In this document: in pieces, positions 12,024 through 24,480 of the stretch
Position numbering within the stretch: the stretch's first letter is position 1
Layout: each line of letters starts with the position of its first letter
Assembly: GCF_000143535.2 (NCBI RefSeq)
Contig: NC_037324.1
Location: forward strand, 1,798,001 to 1,862,000
Reading direction: 5' to 3'
From: Botrytis cinerea B05.10
Taxonomy: Eukaryota > Ascomycota > Leotiomycetes > Helotiales > Sclerotiniaceae
DNA: 64,000 bases
Program-made: the position numbers and the translations under genes
Notes under the pieces: model-generated
Told to the model about the DNA's origin: nothing
Seen by the model: the letters and a program-made list of their open reading frames with translations, nothing else
Databases searched by the model: none

Positions 12024-12809
12024 ATGCTCCCTTCAATTAGAGCAGTGTCTCTGCTCAGTCTCCCTTCATCTCTGCGACCACTCCTCCTGTCACGGCTCTA
12101 CGCAACACACACAGGCTTAGGTACGACGAATGCCTCATCGCAACCAAAAAGAAAGGCAGTGACTACCTTCAACGATGATGGCAGAGTTCCCTGGCGCGAC
12201 TTATCGCGGCGGGAAAAGGTTTCCAGAACAACGCAACAAACGTTTAATCTTGGTACTGTCCTCGTCGGCACAGCATTAACGGTATGTAAATCTCAATGTT
12301 TACACATAATTTACCACTAACATTCAATACAGGGAGGTGTCATCTATCTCCTCTACACAGAAGTATTTGGGCCCGAGAGTAAAACCAACCAATTCAACAG
12401 GGCCGCCGATCAGGTCAAGAAGGACCCACGATGCATAGAAATACTGGGCGATGGAAAGAAGATAAGAGCATATGGCGAGGCAACAACGAGCAAATGGGCG
12501 AGAGCAGGGCCTATTGCGTATGTATTTCATACTATACATGTGCTCAAACTATACTAACATTCATCAAGGTCCAATATTTCGAAGGATCGTAGAGGGGTGG
12601 AACATATGATTATGCATTTCAACGTCGAGGGTCCGCTGAACAAAGGTGTGGTGAACCTACACATGGTCAAGCGACCGTCTGAGAGCGAATTCGCGTACAA
12701 GTACTTATTCTTGGACGTGAAAGGACATCAGAGAATATACCTTGAGAACGCAGATGCAACAAATAGTGGACCGGGGAAAAGTAGATTCTTGGGGGTAACT
12801 TGGCGATGA
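12024..12809 (+). CDS. tim21: Mitochondrial import subunit Tim21
   Basis: Three exons, 12024-12281, 12333-12517 and 12569-12809, give 227 residues; the introns are 51 nt each, the second with an ACTAAC branch site. Tim21 is an inner-membrane subunit of the TIM23 presequence translocase; it contacts Tom22 in the intermembrane space and helps couple import to respiratory complexes. Here the N-terminus is an Arg-, Ser- and Leu-rich presequence without acidic residues, a single membrane segment lies at about 77-100 (TVLVGTALTGGVIYLLY), and the C-terminal intermembrane-space domain carries the expected YGEATTSKWARAGPIA segment and the final KSRFLGVTWR. Length and order match fungal Tim21. It lies 870 nt upstream of glo3 in the same orientation, separately transcribed. 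The gene follows AT-rich island 1 closely, yet looks intact. Confidence 0.9.
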
Positions 12810-13680
12810 TATGTATGTCCGATTCAAACCAGGACATTCTAAACGATATTGGGGCCGGAACGAGGTGGTGTTGAATGAACACTTGCCTTCTAAGAAAGAG
12901 CTGGATTACAAGGTTGGTGGAGCAACTGTTGCAGAAGCTATCTTCTGAAGAGCTTGACATTCTAGATTCTCTAAAGCCGTCTTAGACATTCAAAGCTTTA
13001 CCGTGAGACGGCAATGGGGGTGCGCATTGTAGACGGGGTTTAAAAGCCCTCGCGACCCTCCACCTCCTCTTGCCCTCTCTTCCTCAAAATTGTATGATTA
13101 TTGTGATTTATATTATACTTTCATATTGTCGTATAGCCTTTACAAAGAGTGTCCGCAGAAACCTCGACACAATGCTCTGATTTAAAATTTCTTCAAATTC
13201 ATATATCAGTCGTCTAGCGTTTCAAGAAAAGAATCCTGTCTGCATCCTAAGAATCGCTTGCATCCATAGTCTTTACATCCGTCATAGCATTTAATCCACT
13301 CACTGCTTTCTGCGAGCAGCTTTTGATTGAACCAGTTGCAAGCATTTGATAGGTTGTGGATCAGTTGTATCTCAAATCTAACAACACAAATATAAGAAGT
13401 CCCTTCCTCTTAAGCACGTGCTAGGTACCTCGACTCTAATACCCTGTCGTTACCTAATCCACGAAGTATGCCTGTAGTCTGATTCCATGCCGCTTTACCA
13501 AATTAAGCTTAGCGGATTGGAACCTCAATTGATGTGCGAACGCCATGGCAATCTGGCCATCCCCTCGACTACAACAATAATTTGAATCCGATCACAAAAA
13601 GGGGTCTCTTATTTCGACACAACTCCAACGACTTCGCGTCAGAGATAATAACATCCACACATACTATACGGCTATCAAAT
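12810..13680. other. Intergenic region tim21-glo3
   Basis: 3' flank of tim21 and promoter of glo3. A frame at 13534-13833 begins in this region but runs through the first glo3 exon into its intron, so I do not count it as a gene. No repeat or RNA gene seen. Confidence 0.45.
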
Positions 13681-15381
13681 ATGGCGGCTCTTGCTTCGAA
13701 GGCGCAATCCCAAAAGCTCTTCGAGAAATTAAAGACAAAGCCAGCAAATAGGGTACGCAAGACAAGCCTCCTCTGGACAGATGCAATTATGATGCATGTG
13801 CTGATATGCTTTCGCGCAATAGATTTGTTTTGATTGTGGGGCAAAGAACCCAACATGGACTTCTGTACCTTTTGGAATCTATCTCTGCCTTGATTGTTCA
13901 TCGAATCATCGCAACTTGGGTGTTCACATCTCCTTTGTGCGATCGACAAACCTTGATCGTACGTATAGCGCACGACCTTGGAACAGACTGGAGGGCTAAC
14001 ATTGTGACCAGAATGGCAATGGGATCAACTTCGAGTTATGAAAGTTGGCGGCAACGAATCTGCCACGAAATACTTTCAATCAAATGGAGGTACTGCAGCA
14101 CTCAATAGCAAGGACCCTAAAACTAAATACCAATCGAACGCGGCTACGAAATATAAAGAAGAATTGAAGAGACGTGCTGCCAAGGATGCTGCAGAGTATG
14201 CCATTTCTCGCTGATGTTAGACGTTAATGCTAATTGATACACAGATACCCCAACGAAGTCGTTATTTCCGACGCGGCGACTGATGCTGCTGACGGAACCT
14301 CCACACCCGCCGGCGAACCTGACGATGACTTCTTTTCTTCCTGGGATAAGCCTTCGATCAAGCGACCCACACCCCCAATATCTCGAACTGCCACGCCACC
14401 TGTTGTTGGACGAACACCTTCCCCTTTCCTCAATGCCGGTGCCAATGCTGCTGGTAACGGAATCGCAAGAGCAACATCACCATTAGGAAAAGCAGATGGG
14501 ACAGCTGCAGCACCTACGGCTAGCCGCATTACATCCTCTGCTGCGTTGCGAAAAAGCGCTACAACAGGAGCCGGACCAAGAAAAGCAAATGTCCTCGGCG
14601 CCAAGAAAACCAAATTGGGTGCAAAGAAGGTTACAGGCGACGTAATTGATTTTGATGCCGCCGAGCGTAAGGCAAAGGAGGAAGCCGAGAGAATTGAGAA
14701 ATTAGGCTATGACCCTGAGGCCGAAGAAGCTACGACAAAGAAGTCAACCGCCAAGGCAGCTGATCTTTCGAGCATTGCCGCACCAACACCTGTAAGCCCA
14801 GGAAGAGCGGGATATGGTTCCGGTCACAGCAGAGAACGATCAAATGGCGAGGTTGAAAGACTTGGAATGGGCATGGGAAGGCTTGGATTTGGACAAATTG
14901 GAGGCGCTAAACCTGCAGCTACTGCACAGAAGAAGATGGGCGGTTTCGGCTCAGTTGGGCCTATCAAGGCCACAAAAGAAGGTAAGATCTTACATTCAAA
15001 GGTCACCATCTACCGAATCTCAAAGCTAACAATTCTGCAGATGACGATGAGAAATACGCTCGACAAAAGTTCGGCAGCCAAAAAGGAATTTCATCCGATG
15101 AGTTTTTCGGCAAGGGGTCATTCGATCCTAGCGCACAATCAGAAGCCAAAACCCGCCTACAAGGTTTCGAAGGAGCAACATCTATCTCATCCAATGCTTA
15201 TTTTGGAAGACCTGAAGAAGAAGAGGGCGGAGAAGATTATGGTGATCTCGAGACCGCTGCAAAGGACTTTGTGAGGAAATTTGGTGTCACAGCCGGGGAC
15301 GATCTGGATAATTTAACACAAGTCCTTGGAGAGGGTGCAACCAAACTGCAAGGTGCCATCAGAAGCTATTTGAACGGCTAA
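13681..15381 (+). CDS. glo3: ArfGAP of the Glo3 type
   Basis: Five exons, 13681-13752, 13823-13958, 14012-14195, 14245-14981 and 15041-15381, give 489 residues with all phases consistent. Glo3 stimulates GTP hydrolysis on Arf1 during COPI vesicle cycling between Golgi and ER. The ArfGAP zinc finger is complete: Cys-26, 29, 46 and 49 in C-x2-C-x16-C-x2-C spacing, followed by the [15 protein letters not shown] segment that carries the catalytic arginine. The middle (about 135-380) is Ala/Thr/Pro/Lys-rich with TPP and SP sites. The last exon encodes the Glo3 motif ([19 protein letters not shown]) and an amphipathic C-terminal helix. Presence of the Glo3 motif separates it from Gcs1/Age2 types. 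Nothing suggests damage. Confidence 0.92.
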
Positions 15382-16103
15382 ATTAAGGTGATGGGCGAAG
15401 GGCAGGAGTTTGGCGTTTGCATGAGCAGTATGCGGCACTGTGATGGCAAGATTGAGAAGTGAAAGCTGTGGAAAACAGACTCAAAGGTTGCAGAGGGCGT
15501 ACAATGCTTACTCTCGCAGCAATTTGTGAGGATAATACATTTCTTGTCTTATGTACTACTTTTGTCCTACAATTTAGATGACATTACTTCTTTGTAGCTA
15601 TTGTAGATTTCCAATAACAATTGGACTTAGATGAAGATGTAATGATCAAATGTGTTTTGAATGATATCCCATGTCTCTTTGCGATGAATTTTTATTCACG
15701 AACTCGACCAATGTTGCCTGACATACAAAATGAATTCAGCATTTTGGACCATTAGAATCACTTAATTGAATCCACTGATGGGCTCTGCGAACCTCCTAAC
15801 ACGAGACACACAAACTCATCAGACACTAGCTTCAGTAGTAAAGTTCTCATGGCTAAGCAATGAGGAGTACAACCGGGGGAAGGGGGGGCTTGCTATCTGA
15901 AAAGCACACCGAAAGTTCGGGCTTGAAAGTTTCGAAAATTGGTCAACGAAACAGGACTCTAGGTGAAGTCGAATGCATATTCACTAACTATCCAGGCGAT
16001 ATCAAAGTCTAAATCATTGACATGAACCGAAGGGGATTACTACTTACAGCACAGCATCTGTTGTTTCGGCTCCGTGTGTTACCAATCTTATTTACCCCTC
16101 TCC

Positions 16104-16134
<31 letters not shown>

Positions 16135-16262
16135 AAATTGCAAATGACACATACAACATCACAGATCATCATTGATGGAAATTGTACATGTGGATGGATC
16201 TCTTTGAAAATTATGCGGAAAGAGAATATTGGTAAGTGGTGAGGGTTGATCATACCTGCCTG
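15382..16262. other. Intergenic region with (ATT)n microsatellite
   Basis: 3' flank of glo3. A TTA trinucleotide run of about 27 nt lies near 16105-16132. No gene supported. Confidence 0.5.
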
Positions 16263-17560
16263 CTAATACTCGGACTTCTGGGCTTGGAGCTTGCAGGTAC
16301 ACTCTCGGTGTTTATGTGGTATTGGTATGGCTGGGGATGTAGATGTTGATGTGGTGATATCATCAGGGAATGGGTTGGGTTTTCTTGGGGTAGGTATGGG
16401 TGTTAGATTTGTGTGTTGTGAATGTTTGTTTTGTGTCTGAGGTGTAATGATCGCTGCTTGTCTGTCACTTCTGCTGATACTTGGCATTCTTCTACCCGTT
16501 GCTGAACCTATCTCTGGTGTCTTTCTTGGAGTTTTTCCTCTCGTTGTAGTAAGACTTACATCTGCTGCAATCGTGCCAGCTCCGCTTCTGGTTCTTCTAG
16601 AAAAAGTTGTATTGGGTATGTTGAGGTAAGTTTCTGGTTCTTCGGGTTCTCCAGTTGTGACAGGAGAAGTGGTAGATTCTAGAGGGTTCCATAGACTCGT
16701 ACATTGAACTAAGCTTCTGGGTCTTCGGCCCCTCTGGTTATAATAGCTGAGGTAGTAGATCCAGGAGAATTCCATAGACTCTCTCCGGGTACATACCAGG
16801 TGCTACCGCTAATGATTTGGGGAACGGTAGGCGATGAAGGGGGCGCTAATGGTGGTGCTGATGGGTGGGGTGTTAGTGCTTAGGTGGAATGTGAGTTGGT
16901 GGTAGAAACAGGTGAATTGAGCATTTTGATGGCATCGATAGAAGATGACTCGGTCTCGCTAGTACATGTTTGAACCGGGCGAGGATGCGAGACGAGAACA
17001 CTAGTTGAATTTGCCAACAGTACCGTTAAAAGCCCTGAAAGTTTTCTTCTGGGTGCACTCGTCGCTGCGATTGAGATATCGGAACTATATGAATGACCTG
17101 TTGTACTTGTGAAATTGCTCGGATTGGCGAGGAATGGTGCTGTTATGCTTCTGGTCTCTTCGGAAGAGGAAAATGATGTTGTAGAGTTAGCTGAGATGAT
17201 GAGATAGTCGTCGAGGTGATCTCATATATACTCTTACCTAACGTCGTCTCGAGCTCTAGTGTTGGAGTAATAAGGTTGCTTGTCGTCAATGGTGCCAGGC
17301 TGTTTTGAGTTGATGAAATAGTACTAATAGAACACGTTGAGGGTAACGGCGCCACATAAAGAGTTTCCACCACAGTAGGTCCAGCCGCCCAGTTGCAAAG
17401 TCGATTACCTCAGCTGCTTCCTTCCTCATAGACCGCAACACCGATTCTGAATTCTCAGTAAAATTAAAGACGCATGGCTGATGTGGTTGATACGTAATAG
17501 ATACAAGCTTTGTACAAAGGAGCTTCTGCATACGCGCCGGCCTCGAATTTGAAGACGAAA
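16263..17560 (-). pseudogene. Decayed Ser/Thr/Pro-rich surface-protein locus
   Basis: On the minus strand one frame stays open for about 450 nt (roughly 17190-16710) and encodes Ser/Thr-rich sequence, interrupted once by TAA near 16880, and continuing to ISGSTWYVPGESLWNSPGSTTSA before a TAG. A nearly identical second block (SLWNPLESTTSPVTTGEPEEPE) follows in another frame, so a unit of about 87 nt has been duplicated and one copy is degraded. Further upstream (17500-17190) a Thr-rich segment containing APLPSTCSISTISSTQNS lies in a third frame, perhaps joined by an intron (GTAAGAG donor near 17236). Downstream comes a basic, Pro-rich tail to 16263. Such composition is typical of fungal cell-wall or mucin-like proteins. 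Frame breaks make a pseudogene likely, but unresolved introns could rescue parts. Exact ends are uncertain. Confidence 0.4.
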
Positions 17561-18698
17561 TTGAAAATTTCTATAGAGGTACCGGCTCTCGATTTTAATA
17601 AATCCGAGAGCGATATTAAGGCATCCATCTCCAGATTTGAATTTTGTCGGGATGGCTTTCGCTTTGATTCCTTTCCCGTGCCCTGTCTGTCTTTTAGTTG
17701 GGTTTTGAAAGGGGGGAGTTTTGAGGAAAAGGAAATTTTTATACAGATTCTCTTCTGCGAGCTCTTCACTAAGCGGATTTAGGATGATAAATGTGTTATC
17801 TGAGAATTCTACTTTGAAACCAGTTCACATCCACCGGTGCAGTGACTATAAATACCAATTCTATCCCGAATATTAATCTAATCGAGTCTTTAGTTATGTT
17901 ATACATAACATAACCAGCGATTAGCACCCAAAGAATACGGAATACCAATGCGCCATAAATTATATACGCAATCAAACTAAGATAGATTACAGACAGTTCT
18001 GCAAACCCTCAATTCACACAGTGAACATATATACATGGCGAAATCATCAATTCCCATTCTATATACATACATACATACATACATACATACATACATACAT
18101 ACATACATACATACATACAACCTTCCAAATAGCTTCACGATTCCCTAGAACAACAGACAGGCTCGTCTCTTACAGAAGACACACTGAAACATGATCAAAT
18201 GATCCAACTCGTATAGATGATAGATAGGTGTGAAGACGAAATTCACAAAGTATCATTCGAGAATAGTCATCAAGCGAAAGTTAAAGGGGGTGTTTAATAT
18301 TGATCAAATGAAATGTTAGACGGCTTGGAGCTGGTAGATAAAGATAAAGTATACTCGTGCTGTGGTACAATTGGAGACCAGATTCTAGGTTTCCAAAAGA
18401 AGGAAGTTATGGGGGGTAGTAATTAGTATAAATAGGAATTTGATTTATGGACACTATATCCAAATGATACCATGAATACCAGTGTGGTGTTCGCAAATTC
18501 GAAGTGATGAATAAGCTCCAAGTTCCAATACACAAAGTGGACTTGACAACTCAAGTCATTTCAATGTTTTAACTGTATTTATAATTAGATGCGTATGAGT
18601 GTCAAACTTAAGTTTGAATAATTGAAAGCCCCGAATTTGATTACCGATGATAGTAGGATCCTTGGATTTTACATTACATGATGATAGACCGAGCTACT
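17561..18698. other. Intergenic region with (CATA)n microsatellite
   Basis: No gene supported. A perfect CATA/ATAC tetranucleotide tract runs from about 18061 to 18119. The rest is the 3' flank of the RAD55-like gene. Confidence 0.6.
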
Positions 18699-20326
18699 CT
18701 AAAGAGCTAACTCATCTTCGCTATCTCCCTGCGGCGGTGGCAATTCATCTTCGCTATCTCCCTGTGGCGGTGCCAATACATCCTCGCTCCCTTGCCATTG
18801 AGGTGGCATCGGTGGCAATTCTTCATCTTCTTCCGCCCATCCATAATCCTCATCATCTTCACTATCCGGAATTTCGAACTCGGATCTTTTTCTTTTTTGA
18901 GTAGGGAGGGCAATAGCGGGTGCGAGTCTAGGTAGTAAAGGAGATCCTCGATTAGGTGTAATGGGGGAAACACCCGCCTTTCTAATAACAAATGCAGAAA
19001 ATATTCCTTTTCCCTCCGATAAAGTAGTACCGTTCGCTTTAATGACTTGTGCAAACCGTACACCATCTACTTTATTTCCTTCATCATCGTCCCATCCCCA
19101 ATCTCTGAATAAAGCTACTCGACATCCAAGGCCTTGTTCCCATGAAGTAGCTGAAATTGATGGTATCAAGGCTGCGCCAAGACCGGGTCGCATTTTGGTT
19201 ACGCATTGAGTGAGGATTATTATGGCGATATTACGGGTGGTGGCAAGTTTTTGGAGGGCATTGATGAGGTATTGGAGAAGGGGAAACTTGCGCGAGGAGG
19301 GATTGGGAACTGTTGACGTCAATTAGCGATAAAAGGCATCATGAGAGGATGAGATAGATGCAGCTGATAGACATGTGATGATTGTAACATACCTCCTGGC
19401 TTTTTAGGAGTAGATGTAGAGACAGCATTCCGGGGAAATGCACTATCGATTAGAGTAGAAAATGAATCAATGATGATCAGGCTGGTATTTTCAGGGGGGA
19501 AATTTTGGGTGGTGTAAGTAAGTAAGGCAAGGAGATGAGATAAAGTTGGTGTTGTAAAATGATTGAAGTTGCTTAGAAGGGTGTCATTATTAAGGGGTTC
19601 TGGAGATGTAGATGGAGATTCTTGTAAAATTTGACTGAATCTAGGACCTGATATTGGATGTGATGCGTCTGGGAGTGTTAGTAAAGTACATTCTGAGGAT
19701 CCCTGATATTAAAAGTGGCATACATGGTAGCGATATAAGTACTCCAAATCATTCTGGAGTGGAAATCTAGAAAAAGAATTCGAAAAGTAAGATGATAGAC
19801 AGAGAGACAAATAACAAACGCGTATAAAAGAGATACTTGATAGATGGAAGACGACTTACCTACCCAAACCACATTTTCATTCTGGTGTAAAACTCTGGCG
19901 GCCAAATGCATTCTACATTACATGTAATTAGCATACATGGACATTTATACGGACACTTGGGTCAGCTGCATTACCCCAGAGTAGTTTTGCCAACACCGGG
20001 TGGGCCATAAATTTCCGTCACCTTTCCTCTTGGAATACCTCCATGATTGTGATCCACACTTGTGGACACTTGCAATGGATCTTTATTTTGGAGAGCTAAA
20101 TCTAAAAGTGACAACCCGGTGGAAATGCAACGCGTTGGTGATGATTCTAAATCTTGCAACGCTTGAGCGGCGGAAACTGTAGGCATACGATCTTAGAGTG
20201 TGTCAGCCTATCAATTGTCAACGATGCTGCGCTGTGGCGTAAGGAGTTGTGATGAAATGAGTATTTACGTGGGGAAGATGAAGAGAAATTTGATCTTCCA
20301 GGGCCGTGTATGGATTGATAATCCAT
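18699..20326 (-). CDS. RAD55-like RecA-family recombination ATPase
   Basis: Five exons, 20326-20269, 20176-19975, 19912-19860, 19692-19393 and 19309-18699, give 407 residues. The protein belongs to the RecA/Rad51 ATPase superfamily: Walker A GPPGVGKT at 77-84, a Walker B strand ending in Asp-180 (SLIIIDS), and a later ILTQCVTKMR strand as in Rad51 paralogues. The opening LSAAQAL...ISTGLSLLD pattern, the absence of the Rad51 N-terminal helix-hairpin-helix domain and the size fit the Rad55 group, which assists Rad51 filament assembly in homologous recombination; other Rad51 paralogues (Rad57, Rlp1) are possible. Residues about 330-407 form an acidic tail with a predicted nuclear signal (QKRKRSEFE) and three near-copies of an 11-residue PPQGDSEDEL-type repeat. 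The third intron offers several acceptors; the one chosen keeps frame and yields VVWVECTLL. Confidence 0.82.
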
Positions 20327-21957
20327 TGGTGTTGTGTGTTGGATGGAAGTAAAATCCTGTAGGATGAGAGATGAGAGATGATAAGACAAATGAGATGTGG
20401 TAGGCAGGATGAAGGGGGAAGAGAAGAGAAGTTATTCGCGTCGTGATGTTGCATTGACGCTGGCAAGTAAATTGATCGTAAACGGGAAAGCACGTGACAC
20501 ACTCACGTTCTAAAAATAAAGTCCCAGTTCAATGCACGTGCACCATCCATCCATTTCTATCCCCATTTCTATCCCCATTCTATCCCCATCCCCAGATCAT
20601 GGCTTTATCTCAACTTCATGCTCCCAGGTGCTTCTCTTGTTTCCCATCTTGGACATCAGTTATGAGTTGTTAGTTGTCCGTTATTAATCATCCGTTATTA
20701 ATCATCCGTTGTCCGTTATCAGACATCAGATTGATTTCTTACACGGCGCATTGTTGACTCTAAGAAACATGCTTTGGAAGGATGTAACCTCGATCACGAC
20801 CACAATCACGTGCACATCTTGATTTGATCCCGTCTACCTAGGGATCCTTTGCCGTGATTCAAACCAATAATCTCGTGAGAGATGTTGGCAACTTGTTCGA
20901 GGACTGTAATGAATCTCTTCCTTGCTAAATAAATGTGTTCCCGTCCAGGGAGAGGTAGGTAGGAGTAATTGACCATTAACCATTGACCATTGACCATTGA
21001 CCATTGACCATTGACCATTCACCGACGTCGTATCGTGGGACGATCCTCCCTTCCTTCCTTCATCAATCCCCAAGTCATCACCAATTCCTTCGGGAGGGCA
21101 GGCAAGCATGCATCTGGCGAAATCATCCCAGATCACGCTGGAGGCTGTGCTAACATGTAACATGTATTTCGAGGTCGTTAAGTAGGAGCCCATCCTTCCA
21201 ATCTACTCCGACGTCTCTTCATTTGCAGCTCTCTCTCTCTCTCTCTCTCTTTCTTTTTCTCGTCTTCACATACATACCCATCCTCACCACAATTGGGCTG
21301 GCTTGGTTTGGCTGCGTTTCATTTCGTTCCGTTCCATTCATTTGATATTCGCGCACCTTGGCCCTTGCTCAACATCCAACCAATATCATCGTCATATCCA
21401 ACATTCACTTCCAACACTTGTGCAAGGCTCCGTACCGATCCGCGTTCGCTTCGCATCAGATCATCTTAGCTCCCAAACATCTCCCACTTTTGATTGGCCG
21501 TCACTCACCCTCCGTTTCTCCCAACATCGCCCCGGCACGTGCTTCGAGAGCCATTCGAAACAGCCGCCGCCTTTTGAATGCAATTGGGAAAGATCAGACG
21601 AACCCCTCGATGATTTGCACCTGAAGAATAAAATCGTGGAATCTTTCAATCTTTCAATCTTTCAATCTCTCTTTCCTTCCCATTTCATCACGATCGTTTT
21701 TGGATATCGTCTTCAATACATACATTCACCCTCATTTTTGGTCCTTCTTTTGCGTTTGGATGATTCATTATTTCGCATTGCATCATATCTTGGAAACTAC
21801 CAAGAGTTGCGTCCAAACTATATATTCAGCTCCCGTCCTTAGCTACTTACTAAGTCGGAACACCTTTTTTTCTTGATCTTGCGACAGGCTGATCTCATTC
21901 TTCATTTTGGTACTCTCTTTCTCTCTCTCTCTCTCTCTTGACTTCATAATCAACAAT
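20327..21957. other. Divergent intergenic region, RAD55-like to GH76
   Basis: About 1.6 kb between divergent genes. It contains a heptamer array (CCATTGA) at about 20970-21019, a CT microsatellite at 21231-21252, a TTTCAATC triplet near 21645-21667, and a second CT run (21912-21938) that forms the pyrimidine-rich leader of the GH76 gene. A 179-codon plus-strand frame at 21303-21842 has no recognisable domain and lies in the expected leader; I do not call it. Confidence 0.55.
20968..21019. repeat. Heptamer tandem repeat (CCATTGA)n
   Basis: Seven nearly perfect copies of a 7-nt unit (CCATTGA, one copy CCATTAA) upstream of the divergent genes. Confidence 0.9.
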
Positions 21958-24007
21958 ATGTTTCCCAAACCTTTTTCAAGGAGCCTTCTCCTAGCATTTT
22001 CTGTTTCTCAATCCGTATCTGGCATCACGCTCGATACATCGAATCCAAGTACGTTACTCGTCATCTTTGGCCAGACAGCATTTACCATCCCTACTGACAA
22101 CCTTGTGTACAGCCTCAATCAAAAATGCAGCAGGTACCGTTGCACATGGCCTCATGAAATATTATACCGGCAATGTCACCAATACCCCAGATACTATTGC
22201 GGTACTGCCAGCGCCGTACTACTGGTGGGAAGCTGGTGCTATGTGGGGGACCATGCTCGATTACTATCACTACACTGGAGATTCCACCTACAATGATATT
22301 ACCACAGAAGCTTTGGCATCTCAAGCTGGCCCGCTCTTTGATTACATGATGCCGAACCACCAAAAGGATGAAGGAAATGACGACCAAGCTTTTTGGGGAA
22401 TGTCCACCATGTCTGCTGCAGAAAAGAGTTTCCCGGAGCCCTCCAACACTGGGGGGTTTACTTGGGCAGAGTTGACCGAGAATCTCTGGAACACCCAAGC
22501 AGCCCGCTGGGATACTTCGGCTTGTGGGGGTGGTCTTAAATGGCAGATTTTCTCATTCAATAATGGATACACGTACAAGAACTCGGTTTCTAATGGAGCT
22601 TTCTTTCAACTTTCAGCGCGTCTTGCACGATATACTGGAAATCAAACATACGTCGATTGGGCAGAAAAGGTTTATGATTGGACTTCCAAGATTGGATTGA
22701 TTGATTCAAATTTCAACACTTTGGACGGTGCTGATGAGTCCAAAGCTTGCACCAATCCAAACAAAATTACATGGAGTTACAATAATGCCATTTTCTTATA
22801 CGGAGCCGCTGTCATGTACAACTACACCACCGATTCCACTTGGCAAACACGAACCGAGGGTTTATTAAAAGCCTCTTCCAATTTCTTTACACCCGATAGT
22901 ATCATGTACGAACAAGCATGCGAAGGAGTAGGTACCTGCAACAATGATCAGTTTTCCTTCAAGGCTTATCTCTCACGATTCATGTGGGCAACTACTCAAA
23001 TGGCACCTTTTACAAAAGCCACTATCACGTCATATCTCACCAAATCAGCATCCGCAGCGGCAAGTATTTGCGTTGGTGATGCTAATGCTTGTGGCACAAA
23101 GTGGTATACGGGATCCAATGATGGAGTATCCGGCCCTGGGCAACAGATGAGTGCTCTGGAAGTCATTCAAGGATTACTTGTCTCTTCCGCCGCGCCACCA
23201 ATCGTCAAAGGCCAAGAATCTGTTCAATCAGCTTCTTCTTCTCCTTCCTCTTCATCATCAGCTCCTCCATCTTCATCCTCATCATCCGCCGCCATTATCA
23301 CTAGCAGCACATCCATTGTTTCTAGCCACAGTAGTGTGAAACCGACCACTAGTGCTACCAGTGCCGCAACCACTGATTCATCCCCAGACGTAATTGTCAC
23401 CGATACCATCTTGGAAAGTACCACAGTTCCATGCACGACTAGTTCTTCTACGGTATACTCTTCCCCCGAAGTTCCTTCTTTCACCGCGCAGCCCTCTACA
23501 CTTACTTCGGAAGAAGTAAAATCTTCCACTGCTGTCCCTTCGTCTACTTTAAAATCATCCTCTACTATCTCTTCTTCTAAATCAAAGCTTTCAACTTTTG
23601 CTTTTGCAACTCCCGCACCTACTTTCGATACCACAACTACTGTCAGTATTCTCCACAGCACCACTGTATCTTGCAACACATCAGTATATGCCAACTCTAC
23701 TAGTTGGCTTGCATCATCGTCATTTTTGTCCAGTCGTCTTACAATTGCTTCATCGGTCCCTGTTGCCGTTACGTCTGCACTTCCTGCGTCTTCTAAATCT
23801 TCAACCGCCTTACTGATTGATACTACTACACAGCCAGCGCCTGCCATTTCAGGTACCGGTTCGAGAGGAACTATGAGCTTATCAACGACAGCTTCAGCCT
23901 CGGCGGTTAAGGCTACAGTCACGGCTGCTGCGGGAAGAAACATGGAGGTTTCGGGATCGGGTTTACTGGCCGGCGTGCTTGGCTTAGGGATATTCTGGGC
24001 TGTTTAG
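21958..24007 (+). CDS. GPI-anchored GH76 alpha-1,6-mannanase (Dfg5/Dcw1)
   Basis: Two exons, 21958-22048 and 22113-24007, give 661 residues. GH76 proteins of the Dfg5/Dcw1 group are membrane or wall enzymes thought to move GPI-anchored proteins onto wall glucan by acting on the mannose core of the anchor. An N-terminal signal peptide (about 1-22) is followed by the (alpha/alpha)6 catalytic domain (about 35-395) with typical WWEAGAMWGTMLDYY and KDEGNDDQAFWGM segments; the adjacent Asp pair (120-121) matches the catalytic aspartates. SYNNAIFLYGAAVMY and GPGQQMSALEV are further family signatures. From about 400 to 630 the chain is a Ser/Thr-rich stalk, and the last 23 residues form a hydrophobic tail after a small-residue cluster, as for a GPI signal. 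The promoter side has a CT-rich leader. Confidence 0.92.
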
Positions 24008-24480
24008 GAGTAGTTTAGAGGGTTGGGATGGCGGCACAACATGTAATATAGGATATGGGAGTTGCGTGTACAAATGGTATGAGATTGGATTGGAATGGGG
24101 ATTGTCAAAAGCTGCTTATATTCTTTGATTGACCGTTTTCCCCACTGCCAGATTGTCTAGTTTAACTTGAGACAATGACCCGGTGGGGATTTCGGTCAAA
24201 ACGGTACTTATTTTTCTTTTGTGGCGGATACATAAATGGATGGATAGATTGGAGAAGATAATGATGATTGAGATCTGGGGTAGACTGAGAAAGCTTCTGA
24301 GAAGATTTGTATACAAGATACCCTGAATCAATAGATACCATAGATAAAAAAAGTAACTAATTTCATTTCACAATACTTGTGATCCATGATGTGTGACACA
24401 TTGAACTTTTTTGCTTCAAATCTGACCTTCATCATCCAAGCTTCCGCCCGCCATTTGGTTCCAAGGATATCAATTCATTT
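24008..24480. other. 3' flank of GH76 gene
   Basis: No gene supported; composition becomes more A/T-rich towards the following island. Confidence 0.5.

Noticed and set aside
21303..21842. 179-codon plus-strand frame before the GH76 gene
   Set aside because: Composition resembles translated pyrimidine-rich leader, no domain, and it lies where the GH76 promoter and 5' UTR are expected.
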